DNA of 64,000 nucleotides from assembly GCF_016862195.1 (NCBI RefSeq), contig NZ_BOMM01000045.1:1-64000 (forward strand), in the 5' to 3' direction. This stretch comes from Paractinoplanes ferrugineus (GTDB lineage Bacteria > Actinomycetota > Actinomycetes > Mycobacteriales > Micromonosporaceae). A model generated the notes under the pieces. The model saw only the letters and a program-made list of their open reading frames with translations. It ran no database searches and was not told the DNA's origin. Made by a program: the position numbers and the translations under genes. Of this stretch, positions 33,478 to 41,787 are shown in pieces (within the stretch, counting starts at the first letter, position 1; the number at the start of each line of letters is the position of its first letter).

Positions 33478-34042
33478 CCCCGTCCAGCAGGACCGCCAGG
33501 TAACGCCGGGCGGTAGCGGCGCGGTCGGCGGTGGGGTGCACGCTCGCCGCGAAGATGACCCCGCACATGAGCGGGACGAGGTCCTCCCGGGCCACGCCCG
33601 GGTCGACCGCACCGGCCGCGCGCGCCCGGTCGAACAACTCGCCGTAGCGGGCGGCCAGCCGCTCCTTGAGCTCGGCGGTGCGGGGCAGAGCGCTTCGCGG
33701 GGCCGCGAAGACCGGCTGCAGCGAGGCATCCCGGGCCTGCGCGTCGACCCCGGCGAACAGGAAGTCCCGCAGCGCCGCCCAGGATTCGTCGCGGTCCGGC
33801 GCCGACTCGGGCAGGGCGCTCTCGGCGTGCTCGATCAGTGCCTCGATCCCGGGCCCGGCGATCGTCTCGACGAGCGCCTCCGGCGTCGGGAAGTGCCGGT
33901 AGACGGTGGCCACGCCCACCGACGCCGCCCGCGCGACGTCGTTGAGCTGGATCGGCGCGCCCTCGTCGACGAGTCCGCGGCCCACCTCGAGGATGCGGTG
34001 CCAGTTGCGGGCGGCGTCCTTGCGCAGCGGAACCGTGGTCAT
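33464..34042 (-). CDS. TetR-family repressor
   Basis: This 192-residue regulator has an N-terminal TetR helix-turn-helix (about 8-55: RNWHRILEVGRGLVDEGAPIQLNDVARAASVGVATVYRHFPTPEALVE) and a helical ligand domain ending VRREDL-type VAREDLVPLMCGVIFAASVH and RRYLAVLLDGV. It is divergent from an alpha/beta hydrolase gene. Two identical-frame inverted repeats between the two starts are strong operator candidates, so it most likely represses itself and the hydrolase. Confidence 0.9.
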   Translation of the reverse strand: MTTVPLRKDAARNWHRILEVGRGLVDEGAPIQLNDVARAASVGVATVYRHFPTPEALVETIAGPGIEALIEHAESALPESAPDRDESWAALRDFLFAGVDAQARDASLQPVFAAPRSALPRTAELKERLAARYGELFDRARAAGAVDPGVAREDLVPLMCGVIFAASVHPTADRAATARRYLAVLLDGVRRR

Positions 34043-34057
34043 GGTCACCAGGATAAC

Positions 34058-34072
34058 CGGATGGGCTATCCG
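34058..34072. promoter_or_regulatory. TetR operator candidate 1
   Basis: CGGAT-GGGCT-ATCCG is an inverted repeat with five-base arms, 16 bases from the TetR start. It repeats the arm sequence of the second site. Confidence 0.65.
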
Positions 34073-34088
34073 ATTCGGTACGCTCAAA

Positions 34089-34105
34089 GCGGATAGTCCA
34101 TCCGC
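34089..34105. promoter_or_regulatory. TetR operator candidate 2
   Basis: GCGGAT-AGTCC-ATCCGC has six-base arms. It shares CGGAT-N5-ATCCG with site 1, centred 32 bases (about three helix turns) away, and lies 16 bases before the hydrolase start. Confidence 0.65.
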
Positions 34106-34120
34106 TTGACGGGAGATGCC

Positions 34121-34876
34121 ATGACCGCCGAACGCACATACACCCTTACCGAGACGCCATCCCGCGACCTGGTGCTGGTCTTCCACGGCTCGCGGCAGAA
34201 CGGTCGCAAGCACCGCGAGTTCACCGGCCGGATGTTCGACTCGCTGCCGGCCCGGGTCGCCTACCTGGACGGCTACCGGGGCAACTGGAACGACGCGCGT
34301 ACGGCCAGCGCCTTCCCGGCCCGCCGCGACAACATCGACGACGTCGGCTTCGTGCGCACGGTCGTTGACAAGCTCCAGCCGGAACGGGTCTTCGCGGTCG
34401 GCTACTCCAACGGCGGGCAGATGGTGATGCGCCTGGCCCACGAGGCGCCCACCCTCCTCGCCGGGGCGGTGGTGATCGCCGCGACCATGCCCGCCCCGGA
34501 GAACTTCCTGCTGGCCGGCGCCGCCCGGCCGACCCTGCCGACGCTGCTGATCCACGGCACCGAAGATCCGATCAACGCGTACGCCGGTGGCGAGTACAGC
34601 TGGTGGGCGCGGGCCCTGTTCAAGGTCGGCGGCCGCAATCTGTCGGCGCCCGAGACCGCGGCCTATTTCGGGAGCACCGCCACGCCGACCTCCACGATGC
34701 TGACCGAGCGGGTGGAGCGCAGCGACTACGGCCGGGCCGTGCTCTACACGATCCACGGCGGCGGGCACACCATTCCGGGACCCCGCAAGCAACCGGCGAT
34801 CCTGGGCCGCACCAGCCACGAGGTGGACACGGCCACCCTGATGACCGAGTTCTTCGAGCTCAGCCCAGCTCGGTGA
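34121..34876 (+). CDS. Alpha/beta hydrolase (LpqC/PHB depolymerase-like)
   Basis: This is a 251-residue cytoplasmic hydrolase. LVLVFHGSRQNG forms the oxyanion loop, VFAVGYSNGGQMVMRLA is the nucleophile elbow (Ser), LLIHGTEDPIN carries the acid, and HGGGHTIPGP carries the catalytic His. The layout matches the LpqC/poly(3-hydroxybutyrate) depolymerase-like group, but it has no signal peptide. The GGGAG site precedes the ATG at 34121. Its promoter lies between two TetR operators. The 3' end overlaps the convergent LysR gene by 17 bases. Confidence 0.85.
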   Translation: MTAERTYTLTETPSRDLVLVFHGSRQNGRKHREFTGRMFDSLPARVAYLDGYRGNWNDARTASAFPARRDNIDDVGFVRTVVDKLQPERVFAVGYSNGGQMVMRLAHEAPTLLAGAVVIAATMPAPENFLLAGAARPTLPTLLIHGTEDPINAYAGGEYSWWARALFKVGGRNLSAPETAAYFGSTATPTSTMLTERVERSDYGRAVLYTIHGGGHTIPGPRKQPAILGRTSHEVDTATLMTEFFELSPAR

Positions 34877-35744
34877 GCTCGACCGTGGCGGCCAGGTCGG
34901 CGACCACCTCACGGAGCGCGGCGGGCACCCGGCCGGGGTGCCACGCCAGCACCGTCTCGGCGTGCTCGCCGGCGAGCGGCACGAACGCCACACCGGAGCG
35001 CCGGATGCTGCGGGCCGACCGGGCCAGCCGGGTCACCCCGACCCCGGCGGCGACCAGTCCGAGCAGGTTGGGCACGCCGGCCGCCCGGTGCACCACCCGG
35101 GGCTCGAAACCGGCGGCGGCGAAGTCGCGGTCGTACTTCTCGTGCCACGGCGGCCACGACTCCCGCGGGCTCAGCACCCAGTCCTCACCGGCCAACTCGG
35201 CCAGCCGCAGCGAGTCCCGGCCGGCCAGGCGGTGCCCGGCCGGGAGCACCGCGCACACCGGCTCGTCGGCGATCGTCGTGGTGACCAGGTCGGCAACCAG
35301 CGGCGGCCGGGTGAACGCCGCGTCGAGGCGGCCGTCGCGCAGCCCGGCGACGAGGTCGGCGACGGCCAGGTCGTGGGTGGTGACGGTGACCTGCGGCAGC
35401 CGCGCACGGACCGCCCGCACGATCGCGGGCAGCATGTAGTTCGCGGTCGACGAGAGAAACCCCAGTTCGAGGTGGGAGTGCCCGGCCCGGCGGACCGCCG
35501 CGACGGCCGCCTCGGCCCGGTCAAGCAGGTCCCGTGCCGACGGCAGGAACGCCGCCCCGGCCGGGGTGAGCCGGGTGCCGCGGGTGTCCCGGTCGAACAG
35601 CCGCACCCCGAGCTGCCGTTCCAGCGCACCGATCTGCTGCGACAGCGACTGCTGGGCGAGGTGCAGGTCGCGGGCGGCGCGGGTGAAGCTGAGCTGCTCC
35701 GCGACGGCCACGAAGTAACGCACCTGGCGCAGCTCGATGGTCAC
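34860..35744 (-). CDS. LysR-family regulator
   Basis: This 294-residue LysR-type regulator opens TIELRQVRYFVAVAEQLSFTRAARDLHLAQQSLSQQIGALERQLGVRLFDR (winged helix), followed by a linker helix and the two-lobe co-inducer domain from about residue 92 (LELGFLSSTANYMLPAIVRAVRARLP). Start at GTG 35744. It is divergent from an SDR gene with 72 bases between starts, the classical arrangement in which the regulator controls its neighbour. I see no clear T-N11-A site. Confidence 0.92.
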   Translation of the reverse strand: MTIELRQVRYFVAVAEQLSFTRAARDLHLAQQSLSQQIGALERQLGVRLFDRDTRGTRLTPAGAAFLPSARDLLDRAEAAVAAVRRAGHSHLELGFLSSTANYMLPAIVRAVRARLPQVTVTTHDLAVADLVAGLRDGRLDAAFTRPPLVADLVTTTIADEPVCAVLPAGHRLAGRDSLRLAELAGEDWVLSPRESWPPWHEKYDRDFAAAGFEPRVVHRAAGVPNLLGLVAAGVGVTRLARSARSIRRSGVAFVPLAGEHAETVLAWHPGRVPAALREVVADLAATVELTELG

Positions 35745-35816
35745 AGCCTCAGACTGTAACCGCCACCGGGAGCCTGTGTTGGCCTCGGACGTCCGCGTCT
35801 CGGCAGGCTGGACCCC

Positions 35817-36620
35817 ATGAGAAATTGGCTGATCACCGGTTGTTCCTCGGGATTCGGGCGCGAGCTGGCCCTGGCCGCGATGGCGGCCGGGGACCTGGTG
35901 ATGGCCACCGCCCGCGATCCGCGCGAGCTCGGCTTCGCGACGAGCGCGGCGGCCCTCGACGTCACCGACGAACATCAGGTGGACGCGGTGGTGGCGCGAA
36001 CGGTGGCGGAGTTGGGCCGGATCGACGTCGTGGTCAACAACGCCGGCCACGGCAGCGTGGGCGCCGTCGAGGAGCTGACGACGGGCGAGCTTCGGGCCCT
36101 GTTCGACGTGATGTTCTTCGGTGCGGTGGCGGTGACCAAGGCGGCCCTGCCCCACCTGCGCGCCCAGGGCGGCGGCACGATCGTGCAGATGAGCTCGATG
36201 GGCGGGCAGTTGAGCAGGCCCGGCTTCGGGGCCTACTGCGCCGCGAAGTTCGCCCTGGAGGGGATGTCGGAGGCGCTGGCGGCCGAGGTCGCGCCGTTCG
36301 GCGTACGCGTCGTGATCGTGGAGCCGGGGGCCTTCCGCACCGAGTTCGGCGGCAACCGCATGCACCGCTCCCGGGTGATCGACGCCTACACCGCGTCGGT
36401 CGGGCCGACCCGCGCGGCGGTCGACGCGATGGACGGCAGCCAGCCGGGCGATCCACGCAAGGCGGCCCGAGCCATCCTGGCGGCGCTGGAGCACCCGGAG
36501 CCGCCGCTGCGGCTGGCGCTGGGCAACGACGCGGTCGACGCCATCGCCGCCCATCACGAGTTGCTCCGCGCCGACCTGACCCGCTGGGAGAAGGTCAGCC
36601 GCTCGACCGATCTGGACTGA
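35817..36620 (+). CDS. Short-chain dehydrogenase/reductase
   Basis: This 267-residue classical SDR has cofactor loop TGCSSGFGRE at residue 7, NNAG near 83, a catalytic Ser in VQMSSMGG and the YCAAK catalytic pair near 143, then VEPGAFRTEF. The TARDPREL segment without an acidic residue at the second strand end favours NADP. The family often acts on small carbonyls. It is likely the target of the divergent LysR regulator. Confidence 0.92.
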   Translation: MRNWLITGCSSGFGRELALAAMAAGDLVMATARDPRELGFATSAAALDVTDEHQVDAVVARTVAELGRIDVVVNNAGHGSVGAVEELTTGELRALFDVMFFGAVAVTKAALPHLRAQGGGTIVQMSSMGGQLSRPGFGAYCAAKFALEGMSEALAAEVAPFGVRVVIVEPGAFRTEFGGNRMHRSRVIDAYTASVGPTRAAVDAMDGSQPGDPRKAARAILAALEHPEPPLRLALGNDAVDAIAAHHELLRADLTRWEKVSRSTDLD

Positions 36621-36635
36621 AGCGGCGCACCATGA

Positions 36636-36677
36636 CCTCGCCGGGTCGGTCGTCCCCCGACGACCGGCCCGGCGAGG
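36636..36677. terminator. Large bidirectional hairpin
   Basis: CCTCGCCGGGTCGGTCGT and ACGACCGGCCCGGCGAGG pair over 18 positions with one mismatch around a six-base loop, between the stops of the SDR and MMPL genes. Confidence 0.85.
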
Positions 36678-36686
36678 AAGGGGCTT

Positions 36687-38804
36687 TCAGTGGGTCAGTT
36701 CGGGTTCGGCCGGCGACAACGGCGCCTTCTCCGGCTGCGGCTCGTCCGGGACGTGCCGCAGCTTGCTGGGCCACCACATGTGCCGGCCGATGTCCAGGTT
36801 GAGCGCGGTGACCAGCACCGACCGCACGATGAGCGTGTCGAGCAGCACGCCGAACGCGACCGCGAAGCCGATCTCGGCGAACGCCACCAGCGGCAGACTG
36901 CCGAGCGCGGCGAACGTACCGGCGAGCACGATGCCGGCCGAGGTGATCACCCCGCCGGTGGCACCGAGGCCGATGAGCGCCCCGCGCCGGGTGCCGTGGG
37001 TTTGCGTCTCCTCGCGCACCCGGGTCATCAGGAAGATGTTGTAGTCGATGCCGAGCGCGACCAGGAAGACGAAGACGAACAGCGGGAACGACGTGTCCTC
37101 GCCGCCCCAGCCGAACACGTGCCGGAACACCAGGGCGCTCACCCCGAGCGCCGCCGCGAACGACAGCACCACGGTGAGCATGAGGATCAGCGGCGCCACG
37201 ATCGCCCGCAGCAGCAGGGCCAGGATGATCAGCACCACCAGCAGCACGAGCGGGATGATCAGCCGGTTGTCGTGCCGGTTGGCCGTGTTGATGTCGACCA
37301 CCATCGCGGTCGCGCCACCGACCTTGGCCTCGGCGCCCGGCACCGCGTGCACGGCGTCGCGCACCCGGTCGACGGTGGCCTGCGCGGCGGTGCTGTCCGG
37401 AGCGTCGGTGAGCGTGCCGTCGAGTTGCACCAGCCCGTTCTTGGCGACCGGATCGGCCACCGAGCTGATGCCCTCGACCCCGGCGAGCGCCTGCCTCACC
37501 TGATCGGCCTGACCGGCGTCGGCGATCACCGTGACCGGTTGTCCGCCGCCGGCCGGGAAGTGCCGGGCGAGGGCTTCCTCGCCGACGACCGACGGCTGCT
37601 TGGTGATGAAGCTGTCGGCCGTGGACAGCCCGTCGGCCCGCAGCTGGAACAACCCGAGCGCCATCACCCCGAGCGCGACGGCGGTGCCGATCCACACCAT
37701 GCGCGGCCGCTTGGCGATCCGGCCGCCGAGGCGGGCCCAGAATCCGGTGGCGGTCGGCTCCTCGGTGCCGAACTTCGGCTTCGCCGGCCAGAACAGCCAC
37801 CGCCCGCAGATCACCAGCACCGCCGGGAGCAGCGTGACCATGGCGGCCAGGCCGACCACGATGCCGAGCGCCGCGACCGGGCCGAGGCCCTTCGTCGAGT
37901 TGAGGTCGGCGAGCGTGAGGATCGACATGCCGACCGCGACGGTGGCGGCGCTCGCGATGATCGCCGGGCCGGCCCGGTGCAGCGCCAGGGCCATCGCCTC
38001 GTGCCGATCGTCGTGCTTGCGCAACTCCTCGCGATAGCGCGCGACGAGCAGCAGCGCGTAGTCGGTGCCGGCGCCGAACACGAGCACCGTCAGGATGCCG
38101 GCGCTCTGCGCGTTGACCACCAGGCCCGCGTGCTCGGCCAGCAGGTAGATCGCGGCCTGCGCGCCGACCAGCGCGACGCCCGCGGTCAGGATCGGGAAGA
38201 GCCAGAGGACCGGGCTCCGGTACGTGATGAGCAGGATGATCGCCACCACGATCAGGGTCGTGTAGAGCAGTGTCCCGTCGATGCCCTCGAACGCCCCGGC
38301 CGAGTCGGCCGCGTTGCCGGCCGGGCCGGTCAGATGGATCGCGAGGCCCCCGTCACCGGGTCCGGTGATGCCCTTCAGCCCGTCGACGACCGTGGTGATC
38401 TTGTCCCAGCCGTCCGCACCGATCCTCACCGGCACGATCGTCGACAGGGCCGCCTTGTCCTCGGCCGGGATCGGCCCGGTGATCTGGCCGCTGATGCCCG
38501 GCACCTTGGCGAAGGCCGCCGCGTCGGCGGCCGCCTTGGCCTGGTCGGCGGCGGTGATGCCGGCGGTGCGCTCGTAGACGATGATGGCCGGCACGATGTC
38601 GTCCGGCGAGAATTGCTTCTGCAGGTCGGCGACCTGGGTCGCCTCGGCCCCGCTCGGCAGCCAGGCGGAGTTGTCATTCTTCTCGACGCCGGACAGCTTG
38701 CCGGCGAGCGGCCCCGCGAACGCCACCACGACGATCCACAGCGCAAGGACGATCCATTTGGACCACCGCCCGCAGATCAGCCGCGCTATTCCACCTGTCG
38801 ACAT
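36687..38804 (-). CDS. MMPL/RND-family membrane exporter
   Basis: This is a 705-residue membrane transporter of the actinobacterial MMPL group. It has two repeats of one helix, a large outer domain and five helices: ARLICGRWSKWIVLALWIVVVAFAGPLA at the start, then VVNAQSAGILTVLVFGAGTDYALLLVARYREEL in repeat 1 and FPLFVFVFLVALGIDYNIFLMTRVREE in repeat 2. Both GxDYxxxLxxRxREE proton-relay segments are intact. Members export lipids or antibiotics. The ATG at 38804 is chosen where the first helix begins; it has a G-rich site. No lipid or antibiotic synthesis gene lies nearby. Confidence 0.92.
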   Translation of the reverse strand: MSTGGIARLICGRWSKWIVLALWIVVVAFAGPLAGKLSGVEKNDNSAWLPSGAEATQVADLQKQFSPDDIVPAIIVYERTAGITAADQAKAAADAAAFAKVPGISGQITGPIPAEDKAALSTIVPVRIGADGWDKITTVVDGLKGITGPGDGGLAIHLTGPAGNAADSAGAFEGIDGTLLYTTLIVVAIILLITYRSPVLWLFPILTAGVALVGAQAAIYLLAEHAGLVVNAQSAGILTVLVFGAGTDYALLLVARYREELRKHDDRHEAMALALHRAGPAIIASAATVAVGMSILTLADLNSTKGLGPVAALGIVVGLAAMVTLLPAVLVICGRWLFWPAKPKFGTEEPTATGFWARLGGRIAKRPRMVWIGTAVALGVMALGLFQLRADGLSTADSFITKQPSVVGEEALARHFPAGGGQPVTVIADAGQADQVRQALAGVEGISSVADPVAKNGLVQLDGTLTDAPDSTAAQATVDRVRDAVHAVPGAEAKVGGATAMVVDINTANRHDNRLIIPLVLLVVLIILALLLRAIVAPLILMLTVVLSFAAALGVSALVFRHVFGWGGEDTSFPLFVFVFLVALGIDYNIFLMTRVREETQTHGTRRGALIGLGATGGVITSAGIVLAGTFAALGSLPLVAFAEIGFAVAFGVLLDTLIVRSVLVTALNLDIGRHMWWPSKLRHVPDEPQPEKAPLSPAEPELTH

Positions 38805-38965
38805 CTCGTTTCCCCCCGGAGACCTGGTCTGACGGGTGGAACGGTAGGGCAACGACGGCTCCCGGCCCAACCCTGATATCCGACAGCTCAGGGTTTTCTC
38901 AGGGTCCACATTGCAGCGCTGTTTCCGGACAGCGATCGGTTGCGACTTTCGGCATAATCGAACCC

Positions 38966-39229
38966 GTGACCAATTGGGAGTATGCGCGTCTGGAGTACCG
39001 AGCGGCCGGCACGCTCGGCACGGACCGCTTCATGGACTGGACCGCCACCTTCCACCACCCGGGCGGGGTGCTGCGCTGGGGCACCGATGAGCGCTTCGAC
39101 GACCTGCGGCACCTCAACCGGGCGGGCGCGGCCGGCTGGCAGGCCTACGATCGGGCCGCCATCCACGTGCACAACGAGCCGCACCGGCTGTCGAGCGTCA
39201 CGTACGCGATGCGGCGCCCGGTCCCGTAG
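38966..39229 (+). CDS. Small hypothetical protein, 87 aa
   Basis: I do not recognise a family. The protein is compact and Trp/Arg-rich: TNWEYARLEYRAAGT, WTATFHHPGGVLRWG, LNRAGAAGWQAYD, SSVTYAMRRP. This form suits a small beta-rich domain, like DUF4177-type proteins that also read WEYxxx ... LNxxGxxGWExx. It ends nine bases before smpB and may be co-transcribed. Start at GTG 38966. Confidence 0.65.
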   Translation: MTNWEYARLEYRAAGTLGTDRFMDWTATFHHPGGVLRWGTDERFDDLRHLNRAGAAGWQAYDRAAIHVHNEPHRLSSVTYAMRRPVP

Positions 39230-39238
39230 CCTCGCCGT

Positions 39239-39718
39239 GTGGCGAAAGAAACCGGCCGGAAGCTGATCGCGTCGAACAAGAAGGCGCGGCACGACTACGC
39301 GATCCTCAAGACCTACGAAGCGGGTCTCGTGCTGGCCGGCACCGAGGTCAAGTCGCTGCGTGAGGGCCGCGCCTCACTGGTCGACGCGTTCGCCCAGGAG
39401 CACGAGGGCGAGATCATGCTGTACGGCCTGCACATCGCGGAGTACGGCTACGGCAGCTGGACCAATCACGTCCCCCGCCGCACCCGTAAGTTGCTCCTGC
39501 ATCGGGTGGAGATCGCCAAGATCCTGAGCCAGTTGCGCGACGGCAACGGCCTGACCCTGGTGCCGTTGTCCATGTACTTCAGCAACGGCTGGGCGAAGGT
39601 CGAGCTGGGCATGGCGCGCGGTCTCAAGTCGTACGACAAGCGGCAGGTCCTGGCCGAGCGCGACGCCCAGAAGGAGATCGCCCGGGAGATGGGCCGGCGC
39701 CTCAAGGGGCGCGGGTAA
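39239..39718 (+). CDS. smpB: SsrA-binding protein SmpB
   Basis: This is the 159-residue tmRNA-binding protein needed for trans-translation rescue of stalled ribosomes. All landmarks are present: LIASNKKARHDYAILKTYEAGLVLAGTEVKSLREGRASLVDAF, NHVPRRTRKLLLHRVEI, LVPLSMYFSNGWAKVELG and the basic tail YDKRQVLAERDAQKEIAREMGRRLKGRG. In most actinobacteria smpB follows ftsE-ftsX; here it follows only a small unknown gene and an MMPL gene on the other strand. No tmRNA gene was recognised beside it. GTG start at 39239. Confidence 0.96.
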   Translation: MAKETGRKLIASNKKARHDYAILKTYEAGLVLAGTEVKSLREGRASLVDAFAQEHEGEIMLYGLHIAEYGYGSWTNHVPRRTRKLLLHRVEIAKILSQLRDGNGLTLVPLSMYFSNGWAKVELGMARGLKSYDKRQVLAERDAQKEIAREMGRRLKGRG

Positions 39719-39727
39719 TCTGAGACC

Positions 39728-40750
39728 GTGATCTTCGGTCTTGACACTTTCGGCGATGTGACCACCGGCCCCGACGGCAAGCGCCTGCCCTACGCCCAGG
39801 TGATCCGCAACGTGATCGACCAGGCGGTGCTGGCCGAACGCGTCGGCGTCGACGCGTTCAGCGTGGGCGAGCACCACCGCGACGACTTCGCCGTGTCGTC
39901 CCCCGAGATCGTGCTGGCCGCGATCGCCGCCCGCACCTCACGCCTCACCCTGGGCACGGCGGTGACGGTGCTGAGCTCCGATGACCCGGTCCGCGTCTTC
40001 GAACGCTTCGCCACCCTGGACGCCGTCTCCGGCGGCCGCGCCGAGATCACCCTGGGCCGAGGCTCGTTCACCGAGTCTTTCCCCCTCTTCGGGTACGAGC
40101 TGACCGACTACGACCGCCTGTTCGAGGAGAAGGTCGAGTTGATGGCGGAGGTCCTGGCGGAGGGCCCGGTGACCTGGTCCGGAACGGTCCGGGCGGCGCT
40201 GAAGGAGCAGCAGGTCTACCCGAAGACGGAGCGGGGCCGCATCCCGACCTGGATCGGCGTGGGCGGCAGCCCGGAGTCGGTGATCCGGGCGGCGTCCTAC
40301 GGCTTCCCGTTGACCCTGGCCATCATCGGCGGTGCCCCCGCCCGCTTCGCGCCGTACGTCGATCTCTATCACCGCGCCCTGAAAGAGCTGGGCAAGCCCG
40401 AGGACCTCCCGGTGGCCGTGCACTGCCCCGGTTTCGTCGCCGAGACCGACGAGGCGGCCGCCGAACTGCTGTGGCCGCACGTCCGCACGATGATGAACCG
40501 CATCGGCCGCGAGCGGGGCTGGCCCCCGTTGACCCGCGACCGTTTCGAGGCCGACATCCACGAGGGCGCCTGGCACGCGGGTTCACCGGAGACGGTCGCC
40601 CAGAAGATCGCCGACACCGTCAAGGCGCTGGGGATTCAGCGTTTCGACCTGAAGTACTCCGCCGGCACCCTGCCCCACGAGGCGATGATGACCGCCATCG
40701 AGCTGTACGGCACCGTCGTCATCCCCCGCGTGCGGGAACTGCTGGCCTGA
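39728..40750 (+). CDS. LLM class flavin-dependent oxidoreductase
   Basis: This is a 340-residue luciferase-like monooxygenase. FGLDTFGDVTTGPDGKRLPYAQV opens the barrel. GVDAFSVGEHHRDDFAVSSPEIVLAAIAART is the FMN-type LLM signature. It continues TLGTAVTVLSSDDPVRVFERFATLDAVSGGRAEITLGRGSF and IPTWIGVGGSPESVIRAASYGFPL. The EHH motif and length fit the FMN-dependent bacterial-luciferase-like group. It starts nine bases after smpB and is probably co-transcribed. Substrate unknown. Confidence 0.88.
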   Translation: MIFGLDTFGDVTTGPDGKRLPYAQVIRNVIDQAVLAERVGVDAFSVGEHHRDDFAVSSPEIVLAAIAARTSRLTLGTAVTVLSSDDPVRVFERFATLDAVSGGRAEITLGRGSFTESFPLFGYELTDYDRLFEEKVELMAEVLAEGPVTWSGTVRAALKEQQVYPKTERGRIPTWIGVGGSPESVIRAASYGFPLTLAIIGGAPARFAPYVDLYHRALKELGKPEDLPVAVHCPGFVAETDEAAAELLWPHVRTMMNRIGRERGWPPLTRDRFEADIHEGAWHAGSPETVAQKIADTVKALGIQRFDLKYSAGTLPHEAMMTAIELYGTVVIPRVRELLA

Positions 40751-40781
40751 GCGTCACCGCGCCCGGCTCCGGCGTCGCTGG

Positions 40782-41390
40782 TCATTGGTCCAAGTCGGAC
40801 ATGTCGAGCACGAAGCGATAGCGCACATCGCCCTTCGAGAGGCGGTCCAGGGCCGACGCGACCTGGGCTGACGGGAGCAACTCGAGGTCGGCGGTGATGC
40901 CGTTGGTGGCGCAGAAGTCGAGCAGTTCGGCGGTGTGGCGAGTCCCGCCCGTACCCGACGAGGTCAGGTTCTTTCGACCGAAGGTCAGTTCCATGATGCG
41001 CACCGGAGCTTCCAGCGGCGCCCCCAGAACGCTCAGCGTCCCGCCCAGGGTGAGCAGGCGCAGCAGCGGGGAGAAGTCGTGTTTCGCGGCGATCGTGTCG
41101 AGGATCAGGTCGAAGCGGCCGAACGCCCGCTTCATCTGCGCCTCGTCGGTGGTCAGCAGCAGGTCGGTGGCGCCCAGATCGCGGGCATCATCGGCCTTGG
41201 CGGCGGAGCGGCTCAAGACCGTGACCTCGGCACCCAGCGCCGCGGCGAGCTTGACACCCAGGTGGCCGAGGCCGGCGATCGCGACGTGGCTTCCCGGCCC
41301 GACGCCGGCCGCCCGCAGCGGCTCCCACATGGTGATGCCGGCGCACATGAGCGGGGCCGCGACGGCCGGGTCGAGGGCGTCGGGAACCCG
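40782..41390 (-). pseudogene. 5'-deleted zinc-type alcohol dehydrogenase
   Basis: The frame holds the C-terminal two thirds of a medium-chain alcohol dehydrogenase: RVPDALDPAVAAPLMCAGITMWEPL, then the Rossmann motif HVAIAGLGHLGVKLAAALGAEVTVL and an end at RFVLDMSDLDQ. The N-terminal GroES-like domain with the catalytic zinc ligands (about 150 residues) is missing. Upstream of codon RVPDALD the frame turns into the head-on remnant of a TetR gene. The catalytic core is lost, so it cannot be active as a dehydrogenase. Confidence 0.8.
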
Positions 41391-41395
41391 GCGTT

Positions 41396-41749
41396 CCGTT
41401 CGACGCCGGCGATCTGGCCGGCTGGGCCGTGGCCGTCTACGACCAGCACCGGGGCCGGCCCGACCTCGCCCGCCTGATGGGCTGGATTCGTCTTGAACAG
41501 CGCCCGACCGGCCGGCTGTTCGAGAACCTGGACCTCGGCCCGAAACTTGAGGCTGTGACACGCGCCCAGGCCGCCGGCCGGCTCCGCGCGGGCGACCCGT
41601 TCGACCTGGTGGCCCTGGTTCTGTCGATGGCGAGCACCTGGTCGGCGGCGAGCGGCTTGCACGCCTCCTCGCCCGATGAGCCCGTGGCCGACCACGACCG
41701 GCGGCGCGCCCTGCTCCGGGAGAGTGTCGAGCGGATCGTCAGACCATGA
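41396..41749 (+). pseudogene. 5'-deleted TetR-family regulator
   Basis: The frame reads PFDAGDLAGWAVAVYDQHRGRPDLARLMGWIRLEQ and ends LRESVERIVRP, typical of the ligand-binding half of TetR regulators. The helix-turn-helix half is absent. It meets the dehydrogenase remnant head to head at about 41390, so one deletion removed both 5' ends and the shared promoter. Confidence 0.75.
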
Positions 41750-41775
41750 AAACGGCCCCCAGCCGGGGGCCTTTT
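41749..41775. terminator. Bidirectional rho-independent terminator
   Basis: The stem GGCCCCC/GGGGGCC has an AGCC loop, with AAAAC on the left and TTTTC on the right. It ends the TetR remnant and the sugar-binding protein gene on the other strand. Confidence 0.85.
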
Positions 41776-41787
41776 CACAGCCGGACG

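Noticed and set aside
39719..39727. tmRNA (ssrA) next to smpB
   Set aside because: Only nine bases separate smpB from the next gene and no tRNA-like ends are visible on either side.
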